Origin: Promethearchaeota archaeon
GTDB taxonomy: Archaea > Asgardarchaeota > Lokiarchaeia > Sigyniarchaeales > SOKP01
Assembly: GCA_016840085.1 (NCBI GenBank)
Contig: JAEOTA010000051.1
Span: forward strand, 1-64,000
Length of the DNA stretch: 64,000 nt
Direction of reading: 5' to 3'
Below, in pieces: positions 18,058 through 26,910 of this stretch. How positions within the stretch are numbered: position 1 is the stretch's first letter; each line of letters opens with the position of its first letter. The position numbers and the translations under genes are program-made. The notes beneath the pieces are model-generated. The model made no database searches and was not told the origin of the DNA. It saw only the letters and a program-made list of their open reading frames with translations.

Positions 18058-18111
18058 ATGGCAACTGAAAAAATTATTCTCTTCCGTTGGCAGTGGCTTT
18101 GGCGCGCATAA
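18058..18111 (+). CDS. Putative Trp-rich leader peptide of the trp operon
   Basis: A 17-codon ORF reading MATEKIILFRWQWLWRA. It has three Trp codons within five (TGG at 88-90, 94-96 and 100-102 of the 18000s), immediately before the UAA stop. It is the first ORF behind the trp promoter and lies upstream of a complete trp biosynthetic operon. Bacterial trp leaders have this design (short peptide, Trp run near the end, hairpin at or just after it). The last Trp codon is the 5' arm of the hairpin 18101-18120, and the stop codon is in its loop. A translation-dependent control element is inferred; such leaders are not an established feature of archaeal trp operons. Confidence 0.65.
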   Translation: MATEKIILFRWQWLWRA

Positions 18112-18120
18112 GAACGCGCT
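18101..18120 (+). promoter_or_regulatory. GC-rich hairpin overlapping the end of the trp leader peptide
   Basis: GGCGCG (18101-18106) pairs with CGCGCT (18115-18120): five G-C pairs and one G-U, with an 8-nt loop CATAAGAA. In this AT-rich sequence it is by far the strongest small stem near the promoter. GTG at 18093-18095 can further pair with CAC at 18122-18124 around an internal loop. A ribosome stalled on the Trp codons would cover the 5' arm; a ribosome finishing at UAA would release in the loop. A T-rich tract (18163-18180) follows about 45 nt downstream and could be where transcription ends. Confidence 0.6.
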
Positions 18121-18544
18121 TCACATTGGTTAAATCATATTTTATTGCTTACATTCTTGAATACTTTTATTCTCCTTTCTGAAAGCATGAAATTTATTTT
18201 CTACATGTGCTTTATTATATTGAATTCGAATATAGTAAAGTTACACATCTATAATGTGTTAATAAAACTGAGTAAAATGGTAAAAGGAAGCAGAAAAATA
18301 TTGGAAGAAAAAAAGATTGATTAAAATTTGGATGAAATGAGTCATTATCATAAAAATATATTATACACTTTTAATAAAGAAACTATCTCCAATGAAGAGA
18401 TATTCAATAAAATTATTTGCTTAATCAATAAAAAAAACTTTTGCATGTTAGGACCCGAGAAAAATAAAACTGCTAGGTTTATTGTTTAAAATTATGTAGA
18501 AGTGTTTAAAATTATTAATAAAAATTTAAAGAGTTTGGATTAAA
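18112..18544 (+). other. Long untranslated leader between the trp leader peptide and trpD
   Basis: This 433-nt stretch contains the T-rich tract 18163-18180 and two small stems: ACACAT/ATGTGT at 18243-18259 and TATCTC/GAGATA at 18384-18402. Two short ORFs occur, 45 codons (18187-18324) and 50 codons (18337-18489, ending GPEKNKTARFIV). Neither has a clear ribosome-binding site or recognisable family, so they are not called as genes. The length is unusual for archaea, where leaders are generally short or absent, and fits a regulatory region. Confidence 0.45.
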
Positions 18545-19600
18545 ATGTCAGAAGAAAACATAATTAAAGGATTAAAGAAAATTGTCGGAAAAGTTAATTT
18601 ATCAACAAATGAAGCAGAAAATATTATGAGAGAGATAATGAGCGGAAAAGTACATGATTCCCAATTAGGAGCATTTTTAACAGCCTTAAATATGAAAGGT
18701 GAATCTATAGAAGAGATCACGGGTTTTGCTCGAATCATGCGGGAATTCGCAAATCGAATTGAACCGCATTTAGAAGGAGAATTATTAGATACATGTGGTA
18801 CTGGAGGTGATAAAGTAAAAACTTTTAATATAAGTACGATCTCAGCTTTAGTTGTGGCAGGTGCAGGAGTTGCTGTGGCAAAACACGGAAATAGAGCAGT
18901 TACAAGTAAATGTGGTAGTGCAGATTTATTAGAAGGATTAGGTGTAAAAATTGACTTACCCCCTGAAGAAGTTAAGAAATGTATAGAACAAGTAGGTATT
19001 GGTTTCATGTTTGCGCCTTTATTTCACCCGGCGATGAAATATGCCATGCCAACAAGAAGAGCACTGAAATTTCGAACAGTATTTAATATTCTTGGACCAT
19101 TAACGAACCCCGCTAATGCAAAATGTCATGTCTTAGGTGTCTTTCAAAAAGATTTGGCTCCGGTTATGGCGAAAGTTCTAAATGGATTAGAAGCAAAACA
19201 TGTCTATACAGTATATAATTCATGCGGAATTGATGAGGTCGCACCAGTTGGAATAAATTACATTACAGAAGTTAATAATGGAAGTGTTGAATCCTATGCT
19301 CTAACTAATCAAGATTTTGGAATCCCTGAATGCTCCATTAATGATATACTTGCAGGAAATTTAGAAGAAAACCTGAAAATTGCTATAAGTATTCTAAAGG
19401 GTAATTTTAAAGATGCAAAATACCATACTGTCTTAATGAATGCGGCATTAGCTTTAAACAGCGTAAATAAAGCTAATAGCATTAAAGAGGGTATAGAAAT
19501 AGCAAAAAATTCAATAGAATCTGGGAATGCTTTTAAGAATCTTGAACAATTTATTGAAGTTTCTGGTGGAAATAACGAAAAATTGAATAGCTTATTATAA
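18545..19600 (+). CDS. trpD: Anthranilate phosphoribosyltransferase
   Basis: A 351-residue enzyme that joins anthranilate and PRPP to phosphoribosylanthranilate. The PRPP/Mg motifs are all present: DTCGTGGD, NISTISA, AKHGNRAVTSKCGSADLLE and GPLTNP. Anthranilate-site arginine follows in MPTRRAL. Normal length for the family. It is the first structural gene of the trp operon, 433 bp after the leader peptide, with trpC starting 6 bp after its stop. trpD first and trpG last is a gene order different from the common bacterial E-G-D-C-F-B-A. Confidence 0.96.
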   Translation: MSEENIIKGLKKIVGKVNLSTNEAENIMREIMSGKVHDSQLGAFLTALNMKGESIEEITGFARIMREFANRIEPHLEGELLDTCGTGGDKVKTFNISTISALVVAGAGVAVAKHGNRAVTSKCGSADLLEGLGVKIDLPPEEVKKCIEQVGIGFMFAPLFHPAMKYAMPTRRALKFRTVFNILGPLTNPANAKCHVLGVFQKDLAPVMAKVLNGLEAKHVYTVYNSCGIDEVAPVGINYITEVNNGSVESYALTNQDFGIPECSINDILAGNLEENLKIAISILKGNFKDAKYHTVLMNAALALNSVNKANSIKEGIEIAKNSIESGNAFKNLEQFIEVSGGNNEKLNSLL

Positions 19601-19606
19601 ATCAAA

Positions 19607-20419
19607 ATGAGTTTTATGGCTTTAAATAAAATAAATGAAATTGTAGAGAAGCGGAAACACTCTCTCACAGAGGATATTAAGTATAAAATTTCATTAAATT
19701 CTCATGTGTTTAGGGATAATCGAAGCTACTTAAGTAAAGCCATAAAAGATAATTCAGGAATTTCTATTATTTCTGAGATAAAACCAGCTTCACCCACTTT
19801 GGGAGATATTCGAAAGAATATTGATATAAAGGAACTTGCAAAGGAGATGGAAAGAGCTGGGGCTGTTGGATTAAGTATTTTAACGGAACCAAATTATTTT
19901 AATGGTTCATATGAAAACTTAAAACTCGCAGTGGAAAGCACTAAAATACCATGCATAATGAAAGATTTTGTAGTTGATTCTGTTCAATGCTTTATTGCAT
20001 ATCAACTAGGAGCTACTAATATATTAATTATAAATTCCATAGTGGATCAAAGAGTAGAAGATATGGTATCTACAGCAATTGAATACCGACTTGAGCCACT
20101 AATTGAGATTCATGATGTAGAAGAGATAGAGGATATAAAGAATTTGGTTGATATCGGTTTAGTCCCTATGATAATTGGAGTTAATAATCGAAATCTTAAA
20201 ACATTAGAAATAGATTTAAACACTTCAAATGTAATAATCCCTAAATTGAAACAAGAATTTGGAGACGAAGTTGTGGTAATAAGTGAAAGTGGAATACAAA
20301 GTTATGAGGATATCCAATATTTACAACCAACCGGAGCAGATGGATACTTAATTGGCTCATCAATAATGAAATCTGATAGTATTTATGATAAAATCCTATC
20401 TTTACGGGGTGTTAAGTAA
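19607..20419 (+). CDS. trpC: Indole-3-glycerol-phosphate synthase
   Basis: A 270-residue TIM-barrel enzyme that makes indole-3-glycerol phosphate from CdRP. Catalytic and phosphate-binding motifs are visible: ISEIKPASPT, SILTEPNYFNGS, CIMKDFVVD (general acid Lys), GVNNRNL and VISESGI. It is a stand-alone synthase, not fused to TrpF as in E. coli. Its UAA stop overlaps the trpF ATG (TAATG), indicating coupled translation. Confidence 0.96.
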   Translation: MSFMALNKINEIVEKRKHSLTEDIKYKISLNSHVFRDNRSYLSKAIKDNSGISIISEIKPASPTLGDIRKNIDIKELAKEMERAGAVGLSILTEPNYFNGSYENLKLAVESTKIPCIMKDFVVDSVQCFIAYQLGATNILIINSIVDQRVEDMVSTAIEYRLEPLIEIHDVEEIEDIKNLVDIGLVPMIIGVNNRNLKTLEIDLNTSNVIIPKLKQEFGDEVVVISESGIQSYEDIQYLQPTGADGYLIGSSIMKSDSIYDKILSLRGVK

Positions 20420-21078
20420 TGGAGTATGTAAAGATTTGTGGTTTAAAAGATCCTCGACATATAAAACTATGTCTAGAATATGGTGCTAATGCCGTAGGAT
20501 TTATTTATAATGTTCCCAGTTCTCCAAGAAACCTAGAAAAAGATGAATTATTGACACTCTTGAGAAAATTCCCAAAAGGTATTTTAAGAGTTATTATTAA
20601 TAGATCGGATAGTTTATCTGATTGCGTAAATATTATGAATGAAATCAATGCAGACTATTATCAATTTCATTGTAATTTTAGTCTTCGAGAATTTGGCAAA
20701 CTTCCAATGAATATGAGAAAAAAAATTATTGTAGGAATGAAAATAAATCAAGCTAATAAAGACTCTGCCATAAATGAGATCATTTTTAGCTTTGACCAAT
20801 TCTTCGCATTTCTCCTTGATAACAGTGAAGGACAAGGTACAGACTTAGATTATGATCTTATATTGGAAGTATTAAGAAGGACTTATGGCTCTAAAATAAT
20901 AATCGCGGGGGGGATTAACATTGATAATGTTGAGTATTTGATAAAAAATCTTAGACCCTTCGGAATTGATGCAAGTAGTTCCTTAGAATCTAAAAGAGGT
21001 GTTAAAGACTCCATTAAAATTGTAAAATTCTTAAATAAAATTAAGGAAATTAAATGTTATATGCAAAGTGGAACATAA
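20419..21078 (+). CDS. trpF: Phosphoribosylanthranilate isomerase
   Basis: A 219-residue TIM-barrel enzyme performing the Amadori rearrangement of PRA to CdRP. The catalytic Cys is in VKICGL (residues 4-9), and the catalytic Asp is in [11 protein letters not shown]. The phosphate-binding end reads [11 protein letters not shown] and [10 protein letters not shown], where the usual 'DVSSGVE' is changed to 'DASSSLE'. It starts within the trpC stop codon. trpB follows 2 nt after its stop. Confidence 0.93.
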   Translation: MEYVKICGLKDPRHIKLCLEYGANAVGFIYNVPSSPRNLEKDELLTLLRKFPKGILRVIINRSDSLSDCVNIMNEINADYYQFHCNFSLREFGKLPMNMRKKIIVGMKINQANKDSAINEIIFSFDQFFAFLLDNSEGQGTDLDYDLILEVLRRTYGSKIIIAGGINIDNVEYLIKNLRPFGIDASSSLESKRGVKDSIKIVKFLNKIKEIKCYMQSGT

Positions 21079-21080
21079 TT

Positions 21081-22283
21081 ATGGATTATATAAACAAATA
21101 TCCCGATAATTTAGGCAAATTTGGAGAGTTTGGAGGCCTCTTTGCTCCTGAAATTCTTATGCCTGCTCTAAATGAACTGACTGAAGCGTATCATAAATAT
21201 ATGTCAGATGATGATTTTCTAGAAGAATTTTATCAGATACTTAAATATTATAGTGGAAGACCAACACCTCTCTATTATGCGGCTAGTTTAAGCGAAGATA
21301 TTGGCTGTAAAGTCTATTTAAAACGAGAAGATTTAAACCATGGAGGGGCACATAAGATAAATAATGTAATGGGACAAGCTCTTCTCGCAAAAAAAATGGG
21401 AAAAACAAAACTTGTAGCTGAAACGGGCGCCGGGCAGCATGGATTCGCGACTGCTATAGCTGGGGCTTATTTTAGAATGGAAACCAAGATCTTTATGGGT
21501 GAGATTGATATTGTCAGGCAAGCGTACAATGTATATAGAATGCAGCTCCTTGGTGCAGAAGTAATTCCCGTTAAATCCGGATCAAAAACATTAAAAGACG
21601 CCGTTAATGAAGGACTTCGATATTGGATTGCTAATGTTCATGACACTCATTATTTGATGGGAAGTGTGGTAGGACCACATCCGTATCCGCTGATTGTTAG
21701 AGAATTTCAGAGAGTTATAGGGAAAGAAGCTAAGAAACAAATATTAGAATTAGAGGAAAAGTTACCTAATTATATTATTGCGTGTATTGGTGGGGGAAGT
21801 AACGCAATTGGAATTATGTATGACTTCATAAATGATAAAGATGTACAATTAATTGGAGTGGAGGCCGCTGGGGAGGGAAAAGATACTGTAAAACATTCGA
21901 TTGCTCTCGGTTTGGGACGAAAGGGAGTGCTTCATGGGTCGTTGATGTACCTCTTGCAAAACGAATATGGCAATATATTGGAAACTCATTCAATTAGTGC
22001 TGGATTAGATTATCCCGGCGTTGGACCTGAGCATTGCTTTTTAAAAGAACTTGGCCGGCTTAGAGTGGGTGCAGCTACAGACGATGAAACGCTAGCAGCT
22101 TTCAAAAAATTAAGCCTTTTAGAAGGAATAATACCTGCTCTTGAAAGTTCTCATGCACTTGCATATTTGGAGAGAATTAAAGAAGAGTTTAAGAAGGATG
22201 ATGTTCTAATTGTAAATTTGTCCGGTAGCGGCTCGAAAGATTTAGATATTATCAAAAAACATGTGGATTTTAAGATTAAATGA
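21081..22283 (+). CDS. trpB: Tryptophan synthase beta chain (TrpB1-like)
   Basis: A 400-residue PLP enzyme condensing indole with serine. The PLP Lys is in HGGAHKINN, the catalytic Glu in AETGAGQHG, and the phosphate loop is GGGSNA. The N-terminus KFGEFGGLF and the length fit TrpB1, which works with TrpA, rather than the longer TrpB2. I chose ATG 21081, 2 nt after the trpF stop; an in-frame ATG at 21054 would add nine residues and overlap trpF by 25 nt. Its end overlaps the small ORF at 22280 by 4 nt. Confidence 0.95.
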   Translation: MDYINKYPDNLGKFGEFGGLFAPEILMPALNELTEAYHKYMSDDDFLEEFYQILKYYSGRPTPLYYAASLSEDIGCKVYLKREDLNHGGAHKINNVMGQALLAKKMGKTKLVAETGAGQHGFATAIAGAYFRMETKIFMGEIDIVRQAYNVYRMQLLGAEVIPVKSGSKTLKDAVNEGLRYWIANVHDTHYLMGSVVGPHPYPLIVREFQRVIGKEAKKQILELEEKLPNYIIACIGGGSNAIGIMYDFINDKDVQLIGVEAAGEGKDTVKHSIALGLGRKGVLHGSLMYLLQNEYGNILETHSISAGLDYPGVGPEHCFLKELGRLRVGAATDDETLAAFKKLSLLEGIIPALESSHALAYLERIKEEFKKDDVLIVNLSGSGSKDLDIIKKHVDFKIK

Positions 22284-22408
22284 AAATCGTAGTCTTAAAT
22301 GGAAGTCCGAAAAGAAATGAAATGAGAGTTATTATGCATTACATTTTCTATATTGAGAAATATTCTTTTAATGAGGAAAAAGAACAATTAGGGATGGTTT
22401 ATGCTTAA
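22280..22408 (+). CDS. 42-codon flavodoxin-fold fragment nested between trpB and trpA
   Basis: It begins [14 protein letters not shown], which is the FMN-phosphate-binding start of NAD(P)H-dependent FMN reductases and related flavodoxin-fold proteins, and continues with [14 protein letters not shown], similar to helix 1 of that family. It then stops; a full member would need about 180 residues. It overlaps trpB by ATGA and trpA by 8 nt, so it bridges the two genes in translational coupling. It may be a decayed insertion kept because it preserves coupling, or a real micro-gene. Confidence 0.5.
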   Translation: MKIVVLNGSPKRNEMRVIMHYIFYIEKYSFNEEKEQLGMVYA

Positions 22409-23240
22409 TTCAAACAGAATTATAGAACTGTTCACAGATGAAAGTCGAGAGGATGATAATTTTTTCATGCCCTTCTTAGTAGCGGGAGATCCAGATATTG
22501 AACAATTCAAAACTTTAGCTTTAGCTATTGAGCCATATTCTGACATTCTTGAAATTGGTATCCCCTTTTCAGATCCCATTGCAGATGGCCCAACTATTCA
22601 AGAAGCCAATGTAAGAGCTTTTAATGCGGGAATTACTACTAAATTAGCTTTAAACGCTATTAAGGATATAAGAAAGAAAACTGAAAAGCCATTAGTAGTT
22701 TTGACCTATTATAACATACTAATTCAAGGTGCTGATACCATAGAAGCATCTCTAGATAAAACATTTAAAAATCTTAAATATTGCGGTGTTGACGGAATTG
22801 TTATTGGAGATTTACCTATAGAAGAGGCTGGATTGGCTCTTAAAGCATGTAATAAATATAATATTTGTCTTATTTTTCTAATCGCTCCATCGACTACAGA
22901 GGACAGACTGGAAAAGATCTTGAAGGTAGCTAGGGGGTTTATATATTTGATTGCTGTTATGGGAGTCACGGGTGCGAGAGATATTGTTGCTCAAATAACT
23001 AAAGAAACTATTAAGCGAGTGAAGCAGAAAACTGAGCATGTGCTTCCTGTATTTGTAGGATTCGGTATCTCTAAACCCAAACATGCGAAATCAATTGTTG
23101 ATGCCGGAGCAGATGGCATCATCATAGGCTCTGCTATTGTTAATATAGTTAAAAAAAATCTTAATGATTATGAAAAAATGGAAACAGAAATGGTGGAATT
23201 TGTTTCCAATATAAAAAATGCCATAAAGGAGTCGAAATAA
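22401..23240 (+). CDS. trpA: Tryptophan synthase alpha chain
   Basis: A 279-residue TIM-barrel enzyme cleaving indole-3-glycerol phosphate to indole, which is channelled to TrpB. The catalytic Glu is in EIGIPFSDPIADGP, the Asp in IVIGDLPIEEA, and the phosphate-binding loops are GVTGAR, GFGIS and GADGIIIGSAIV. Normal length. It starts inside the 42-codon fragment ORF, and trpE starts 2 nt after its stop. Confidence 0.95.
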   Translation: MLNSNRIIELFTDESREDDNFFMPFLVAGDPDIEQFKTLALAIEPYSDILEIGIPFSDPIADGPTIQEANVRAFNAGITTKLALNAIKDIRKKTEKPLVVLTYYNILIQGADTIEASLDKTFKNLKYCGVDGIVIGDLPIEEAGLALKACNKYNICLIFLIAPSTTEDRLEKILKVARGFIYLIAVMGVTGARDIVAQITKETIKRVKQKTEHVLPVFVGFGISKPKHAKSIVDAGADGIIIGSAIVNIVKKNLNDYEKMETEMVEFVSNIKNAIKESK

Positions 23241-23242
23241 AT

Positions 23243-24739
23243 ATGGAATTTGACATACACATTGAAAAAATTGGAGAGCTGGATGATATTTTTGGATTCT
23301 ATAAATATTTAGTAAAGAGATATGATTTAAAGAAGCATGCGCTCTTGGAATCTGCATCTGAAAATACTAAAGAAACGCTTTATAGTTTTCTTGCTCTTGA
23401 CCCGGACTTTATGTTAGAAATTAATGAAGATAAATTCAAAATTTACGATATCACCACCGCAAGAGGAGAAACTATTAAGGAATATGTGGAATCAAAAGAT
23501 CCTGCAGAGGAAAGACCACGTAATCCTCTTCCTTTTAAGGATAATGTGAATTATAATATGATCACTCTTGACACACTAAGCCATCTTACACCCTATTCTA
23601 ACCTTCCTTTTACAGAATTATTCCCAAGAAACATCTTTTACGGCGGGATGCTCGGGTATATCGGTTATGACGTGGTTGCGCCCTATGTAGTGTATAAATC
23701 AACTAGTGAGTTTCCCGACGTTCTTATGGCACTTTATACTAAGGTTTTGGTCTATTCCCACAGCTCAAACGTACTATTTATGATTGATAATAGCATCGAC
23801 GACTACTCAAAAGATAAGTATATTCGGTATCAACTAAGTCTGTTTAATAGAAATAATAAATCTGATGAAAAAAAAGAAATTAGTTTTGATATAGAAGAAG
23901 TGGATGAATCTAGTTTTCGATCTAATACATCAAAATCTGCTCATGAACGGATGGTGGAAAAAACAAAAGAATATATTTATGCGGGTGACATAATACAAGC
24001 CGTTATCTCACGAAGGTTATACACAGAGAGTCATATAGACCCAATGAAGATTTATGAGATTCTAAGGGTTCTAAATCCCTCCCAATATATGTATGACCTT
24101 AATTTTGATAAGATAAAAATCATAGGGAGTAGCCCTGAAGCACTAATTTCCAAGAATAAGGATGTTCTAAACACGGTCCCTATTGCGGGAACCATACGTC
24201 GAGGCAAGAGTTCAGAAGAAGATCTAAAATTAGAAAAAGAATTATTGAATGATCCTAAAGAGCAAAGTGAACACATCATGCTTGTAGATTTAGCGAGAAA
24301 TGACCTAGCAAAAGTCTCATATCCAGGCTCAGTTGATACCTATGAACTTATGACAGTTCAAAAATATCAAAAAGTCCAACATATTGTAAGTAAAATTAGA
24401 AGTAAGACGCCTCTTGACGGATATCAAGTATTAAAGAGTGTTTTCCCTGCGGGCACACTCTCAGGAGCACCTAAAAAACGTGCAATGGAAATAATTCAAG
24501 AATTAGAAACAGAGTCAAGAGGCCCCTATGGTGGGGGTGTCGGTTATTTCTCTTTCAATGGTGATATGGCATTTGCTATCGCAATTAGAACTCTATTTGG
24601 GAGGAATGAAACGTATTTTGCTCAAGCAGGAGGTGGCATTGTTGCGGATAGCCAACCTCACAAGGAATATATGGAAACTTATAACAAGTTATATAGCATA
24701 CTGAAATCTATTAAAATCGCGGAGGCGAAAGAAAATTGA
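23243..24739 (+). CDS. trpE: Anthranilate synthase component I
   Basis: A 498-residue chorismate-binding enzyme that makes anthranilate with TrpG. The catalytic C-terminal half shows PIAGTIRRG, LVDLARNDLAKVSYPGSV, GTLSGAPKKRAMEII and GGGVGYFSFNG, all standard TrpE/PabB motifs. Context makes it TrpE. It starts at ATG 23243, 2 nt after trpA. Bacterial TrpE is feedback-inhibited by Trp through an N-terminal 'LLES' site. Here HALLESASENTKETLYSF at about 32-49 preserves LLES, so feedback inhibition is likely. Confidence 0.95.
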   Translation: MEFDIHIEKIGELDDIFGFYKYLVKRYDLKKHALLESASENTKETLYSFLALDPDFMLEINEDKFKIYDITTARGETIKEYVESKDPAEERPRNPLPFKDNVNYNMITLDTLSHLTPYSNLPFTELFPRNIFYGGMLGYIGYDVVAPYVVYKSTSEFPDVLMALYTKVLVYSHSSNVLFMIDNSIDDYSKDKYIRYQLSLFNRNNKSDEKKEISFDIEEVDESSFRSNTSKSAHERMVEKTKEYIYAGDIIQAVISRRLYTESHIDPMKIYEILRVLNPSQYMYDLNFDKIKIIGSSPEALISKNKDVLNTVPIAGTIRRGKSSEEDLKLEKELLNDPKEQSEHIMLVDLARNDLAKVSYPGSVDTYELMTVQKYQKVQHIVSKIRSKTPLDGYQVLKSVFPAGTLSGAPKKRAMEIIQELETESRGPYGGGVGYFSFNGDMAFAIAIRTLFGRNETYFAQAGGGIVADSQPHKEYMETYNKLYSILKSIKIAEAKEN

Positions 24740-24978
24740 AACTTAAGGGAATTAAATCGGGATGGTATGCCACCAAAATTAGATTTTATGAAGAAGAGAT
24801 TGATAAAAACGAATTATTAAAAGATACTTATTATTGTGTTACCTCTTTTGAAGAATTTATGTACCAGTTTCGGATAGAAAATACCTTGTGGTTTTGTTTT
24901 AACCTGAATTTTGCTCTAAATGAAATTGAACAAGAATACTTGGATAAAATAGAAAATCAACCAAAAGGAGAGAAATAA
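24736..24978 (+). CDS. Unknown 80-residue protein in the trp operon
   Basis: The gene starts with TTG overlapping the trpE stop (TTGA) and ends 3 nt before trpG, so it lies tightly inside the operon. The sequence (LKGIKSGWYATKIRFYEEEI, then SFEEFMYQF and ENTLWFCFNLNFAL) matches no family I know. It is mildly acidic with no signal peptide or transmembrane helix. The position between the two anthranilate synthase subunits suggests an accessory or regulatory role, which is inference. It contains two Trp residues. Confidence 0.6.
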   Translation: MKLKGIKSGWYATKIRFYEEEIDKNELLKDTYYCVTSFEEFMYQFRIENTLWFCFNLNFALNEIEQEYLDKIENQPKGEK

Positions 24979-24981
24979 AAA

Positions 24982-25575
24982 ATGAACATTCTACTCATCA
25001 ACAACTATGATAGCTTTGTGTATAATTTGGCCAATTACATTTGCCAGTTGGTGCCAGACTCAAATATCATCGTGGAAGATAATAAGATTCCTGTGAATAA
25101 AGTCAAGGAACTTGCTATTGATAGGATCATCATTTCACCCGGTCCCGGTCACCCGAAGTACGACACCGGGACAGTGATTCCAATCATAAATAATTTTTAT
25201 GATAAAATCCCTATATTAGGTATATGTTTAGGACATCAAGCCATAGTCGAGGCATTTGGAGAGGATCCAAGTAAAGAATATGTAGGAAGAGCTAAGGTTG
25301 GACCGATGCACGGAAAACTCTCAAAGGTATTCCATGACCAAGAAACAATACTAAAAGACATTCCAAACCCCCTAATGGTTATTCGATATCATTCACTCGC
25401 AGCAAAATCTGACATTTTACCTCAAGATCTAAAAATTAGCGCTACCGCAGATGATGGAACGATAATGGGTATTAGGCATAGAGAATTTCCTGTGGAGGGG
25501 CTTCAATTCCATCCCGAATCTATAAAAATGAAGCCGCATGGAATGAAAATCTTGAAGAATTTCTTAATATTATAA
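24982..25575 (+). CDS. trpG: Anthranilate synthase component II (glutamine amidotransferase)
   Basis: A 197-residue class I glutaminase that supplies ammonia to TrpE. The oxyanion motif ISPGPGHP, the nucleophile in GICLGHQAI and the His-Glu of the triad in FHPESIKM are all present. Normal length. It is the last gene of the trp operon; a role in folate synthesis (PabA) as well is possible because no separate pabA is visible here. The preceding purine-rich GGAGAGAAA, 8-16 nt before the ATG, may be its ribosome-binding site. Confidence 0.95.
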   Translation: MNILLINNYDSFVYNLANYICQLVPDSNIIVEDNKIPVNKVKELAIDRIIISPGPGHPKYDTGTVIPIINNFYDKIPILGICLGHQAIVEAFGEDPSKEYVGRAKVGPMHGKLSKVFHDQETILKDIPNPLMVIRYHSLAAKSDILPQDLKISATADDGTIMGIRHREFPVEGLQFHPESIKMKPHGMKILKNFLIL

Positions 25576-25878
25576 GTAGAACATATATAAGAAATTATAA
25601 AAATTAGAATCATTACTAATTAAGGGATTAGATAGTAAAAATAGCTGAACCAATCTTCTTCATCGTATACATCCTAATGTTTATTATATTATTTGATTAT
25701 CCATAAGTAGGCTTAATTAAGAAAAATTCCAAAATATTACTTGTTAGTAGATCTAATAAATTAATTACCAAAACTTTTGAAATTGTTCGATTAGAGTTTA
25801 ACATAGTGTTCATTTAAAAATAGATAAATTTAGGATTCAAAAATGAATTTAAGTAATTTAATGTTTATTTTTATGCTT
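25576..25878. other. Spacer downstream of the trp operon
   Basis: About 300 bp of AT-rich sequence between two convergent genes. I see no gene, stable hairpin or RNA gene in it. Both flanking genes end here, so only terminators are expected. Confidence 0.5.
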
Positions 25879-26736
25879 TTACAAATGTTTTTCGAGCCAT
25901 ACATACATGTCTTGATATACTTGAGCCCTACCTTTTTCATTCCATAATTCATGTAGGAAATCTGGATATTCTCGATAAGTTTTATCTTTACTCTCAACTT
26001 TATTGAAAAATTCTTTTGTTTTTTCTTTATCTACAATTTTATCTTTACCAGCTTGCATTATTAGCACAGGGCAAATCAATTGTGATGCATTTTCAACAGC
26101 CCATTTAGAATATGTATCAATCTCAGAAGCTGATTTAGCTGAAATTACTTCAATTCTGTGTTTATCTGCTATATGCTGTTTTAAAATCTTTAAATCACTT
26201 GTTAATTGATTTTGATCAATTATGTTATTTAAAACTTTGTTAGGTGCTAATTTTACAAGTGTTTTCGATATGGACTTTATTACTTTTTTACCCATTGATA
26301 ATTTCATAAACATTCCTAATAAAGGAGAAGAAACCAACACGCCATCTAAAGTGGGGTGATTAATAGCATAAATTAAACTTATCAACCCTCCAAAAGAATG
26401 GCCCATTAGAAATATTTTTTTGTCTTTTGCGATTTCCTTAATTACGTCCATAAAGAGGACTAAATCCTTTTGGATATGATCCATACTATCAATATGGCCC
26501 AGCATATCACTAGCATTTCTAAAATGTCCTCTTAAATCAAATGAATAAACAGCATACCCCTTTCCTGTGAAATATTCAGCAGGGATTTTCATTCTATCAG
26601 AATGAGAGCCCCATCCATGGATAGCTATGATATAAGCTCTTATTTCTCCAGATTCAGGTAACCACCATTGATAAAATAATTTTTTCAATTCTCTTCCTTC
26701 AAAATATCCTGTTTCATTTTTCATTTTTTGCATCAC
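25879..26736 (-). CDS. Alpha/beta hydrolase, monoacylglycerol-lipase-like (S33/Hydrolase_4)
   Basis: A 285-residue cytoplasmic hydrolase. The oxyanion motif is HGWGSHSDRM (40-49), the nucleophile S114 lies in MGHSFGG, the acid is likely in AGKDKIVD, and the His is in DFLHELW near the end. The FDLRGHFRNA segment and the long lid (about 125-195) fit the 'Hydrolase_4' lysophospholipase or monoacylglycerol lipase group. The substrate is probably an acyl ester. It is monocistronic, divergent from porG. Confidence 0.85.
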   Translation of the reverse strand: MMQKMKNETGYFEGRELKKLFYQWWLPESGEIRAYIIAIHGWGSHSDRMKIPAEYFTGKGYAVYSFDLRGHFRNASDMLGHIDSMDHIQKDLVLFMDVIKEIAKDKKIFLMGHSFGGLISLIYAINHPTLDGVLVSSPLLGMFMKLSMGKKVIKSISKTLVKLAPNKVLNNIIDQNQLTSDLKILKQHIADKHRIEVISAKSASEIDTYSKWAVENASQLICPVLIMQAGKDKIVDKEKTKEFFNKVESKDKTYREYPDFLHELWNEKGRAQVYQDMYVWLEKHL

Positions 26737-26910
26737 TCAAATTATAGAATCTAAAGTATACAGATTAATTATTATTAATAAAATCATTACATTTTTATTA
26801 TTATTGCTTTTAGAGATTTTGGGGTTTATAAAAGAAATTTAAAAAAATTTTATATTATTCGGGATACTTCATTATAAATAATATTTGCCCAATTTTCTTA
26901 GGTTTTTCAT

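Noticed and set aside
18187..18489. Two short ORFs (45 and 50 codons) between the trp leader peptide and trpD
   Set aside because: Neither has a clear ribosome-binding site, recognisable motif or tight spacing to trpD; they are best treated as part of a long leader until conservation is shown.
21054..21080. Upstream ATG for trpB
   Set aside because: It would overlap trpF by 25 nt and adds residues the family lacks; ATG 21081 is 2 nt after the trpF stop and gives the normal N-terminus.
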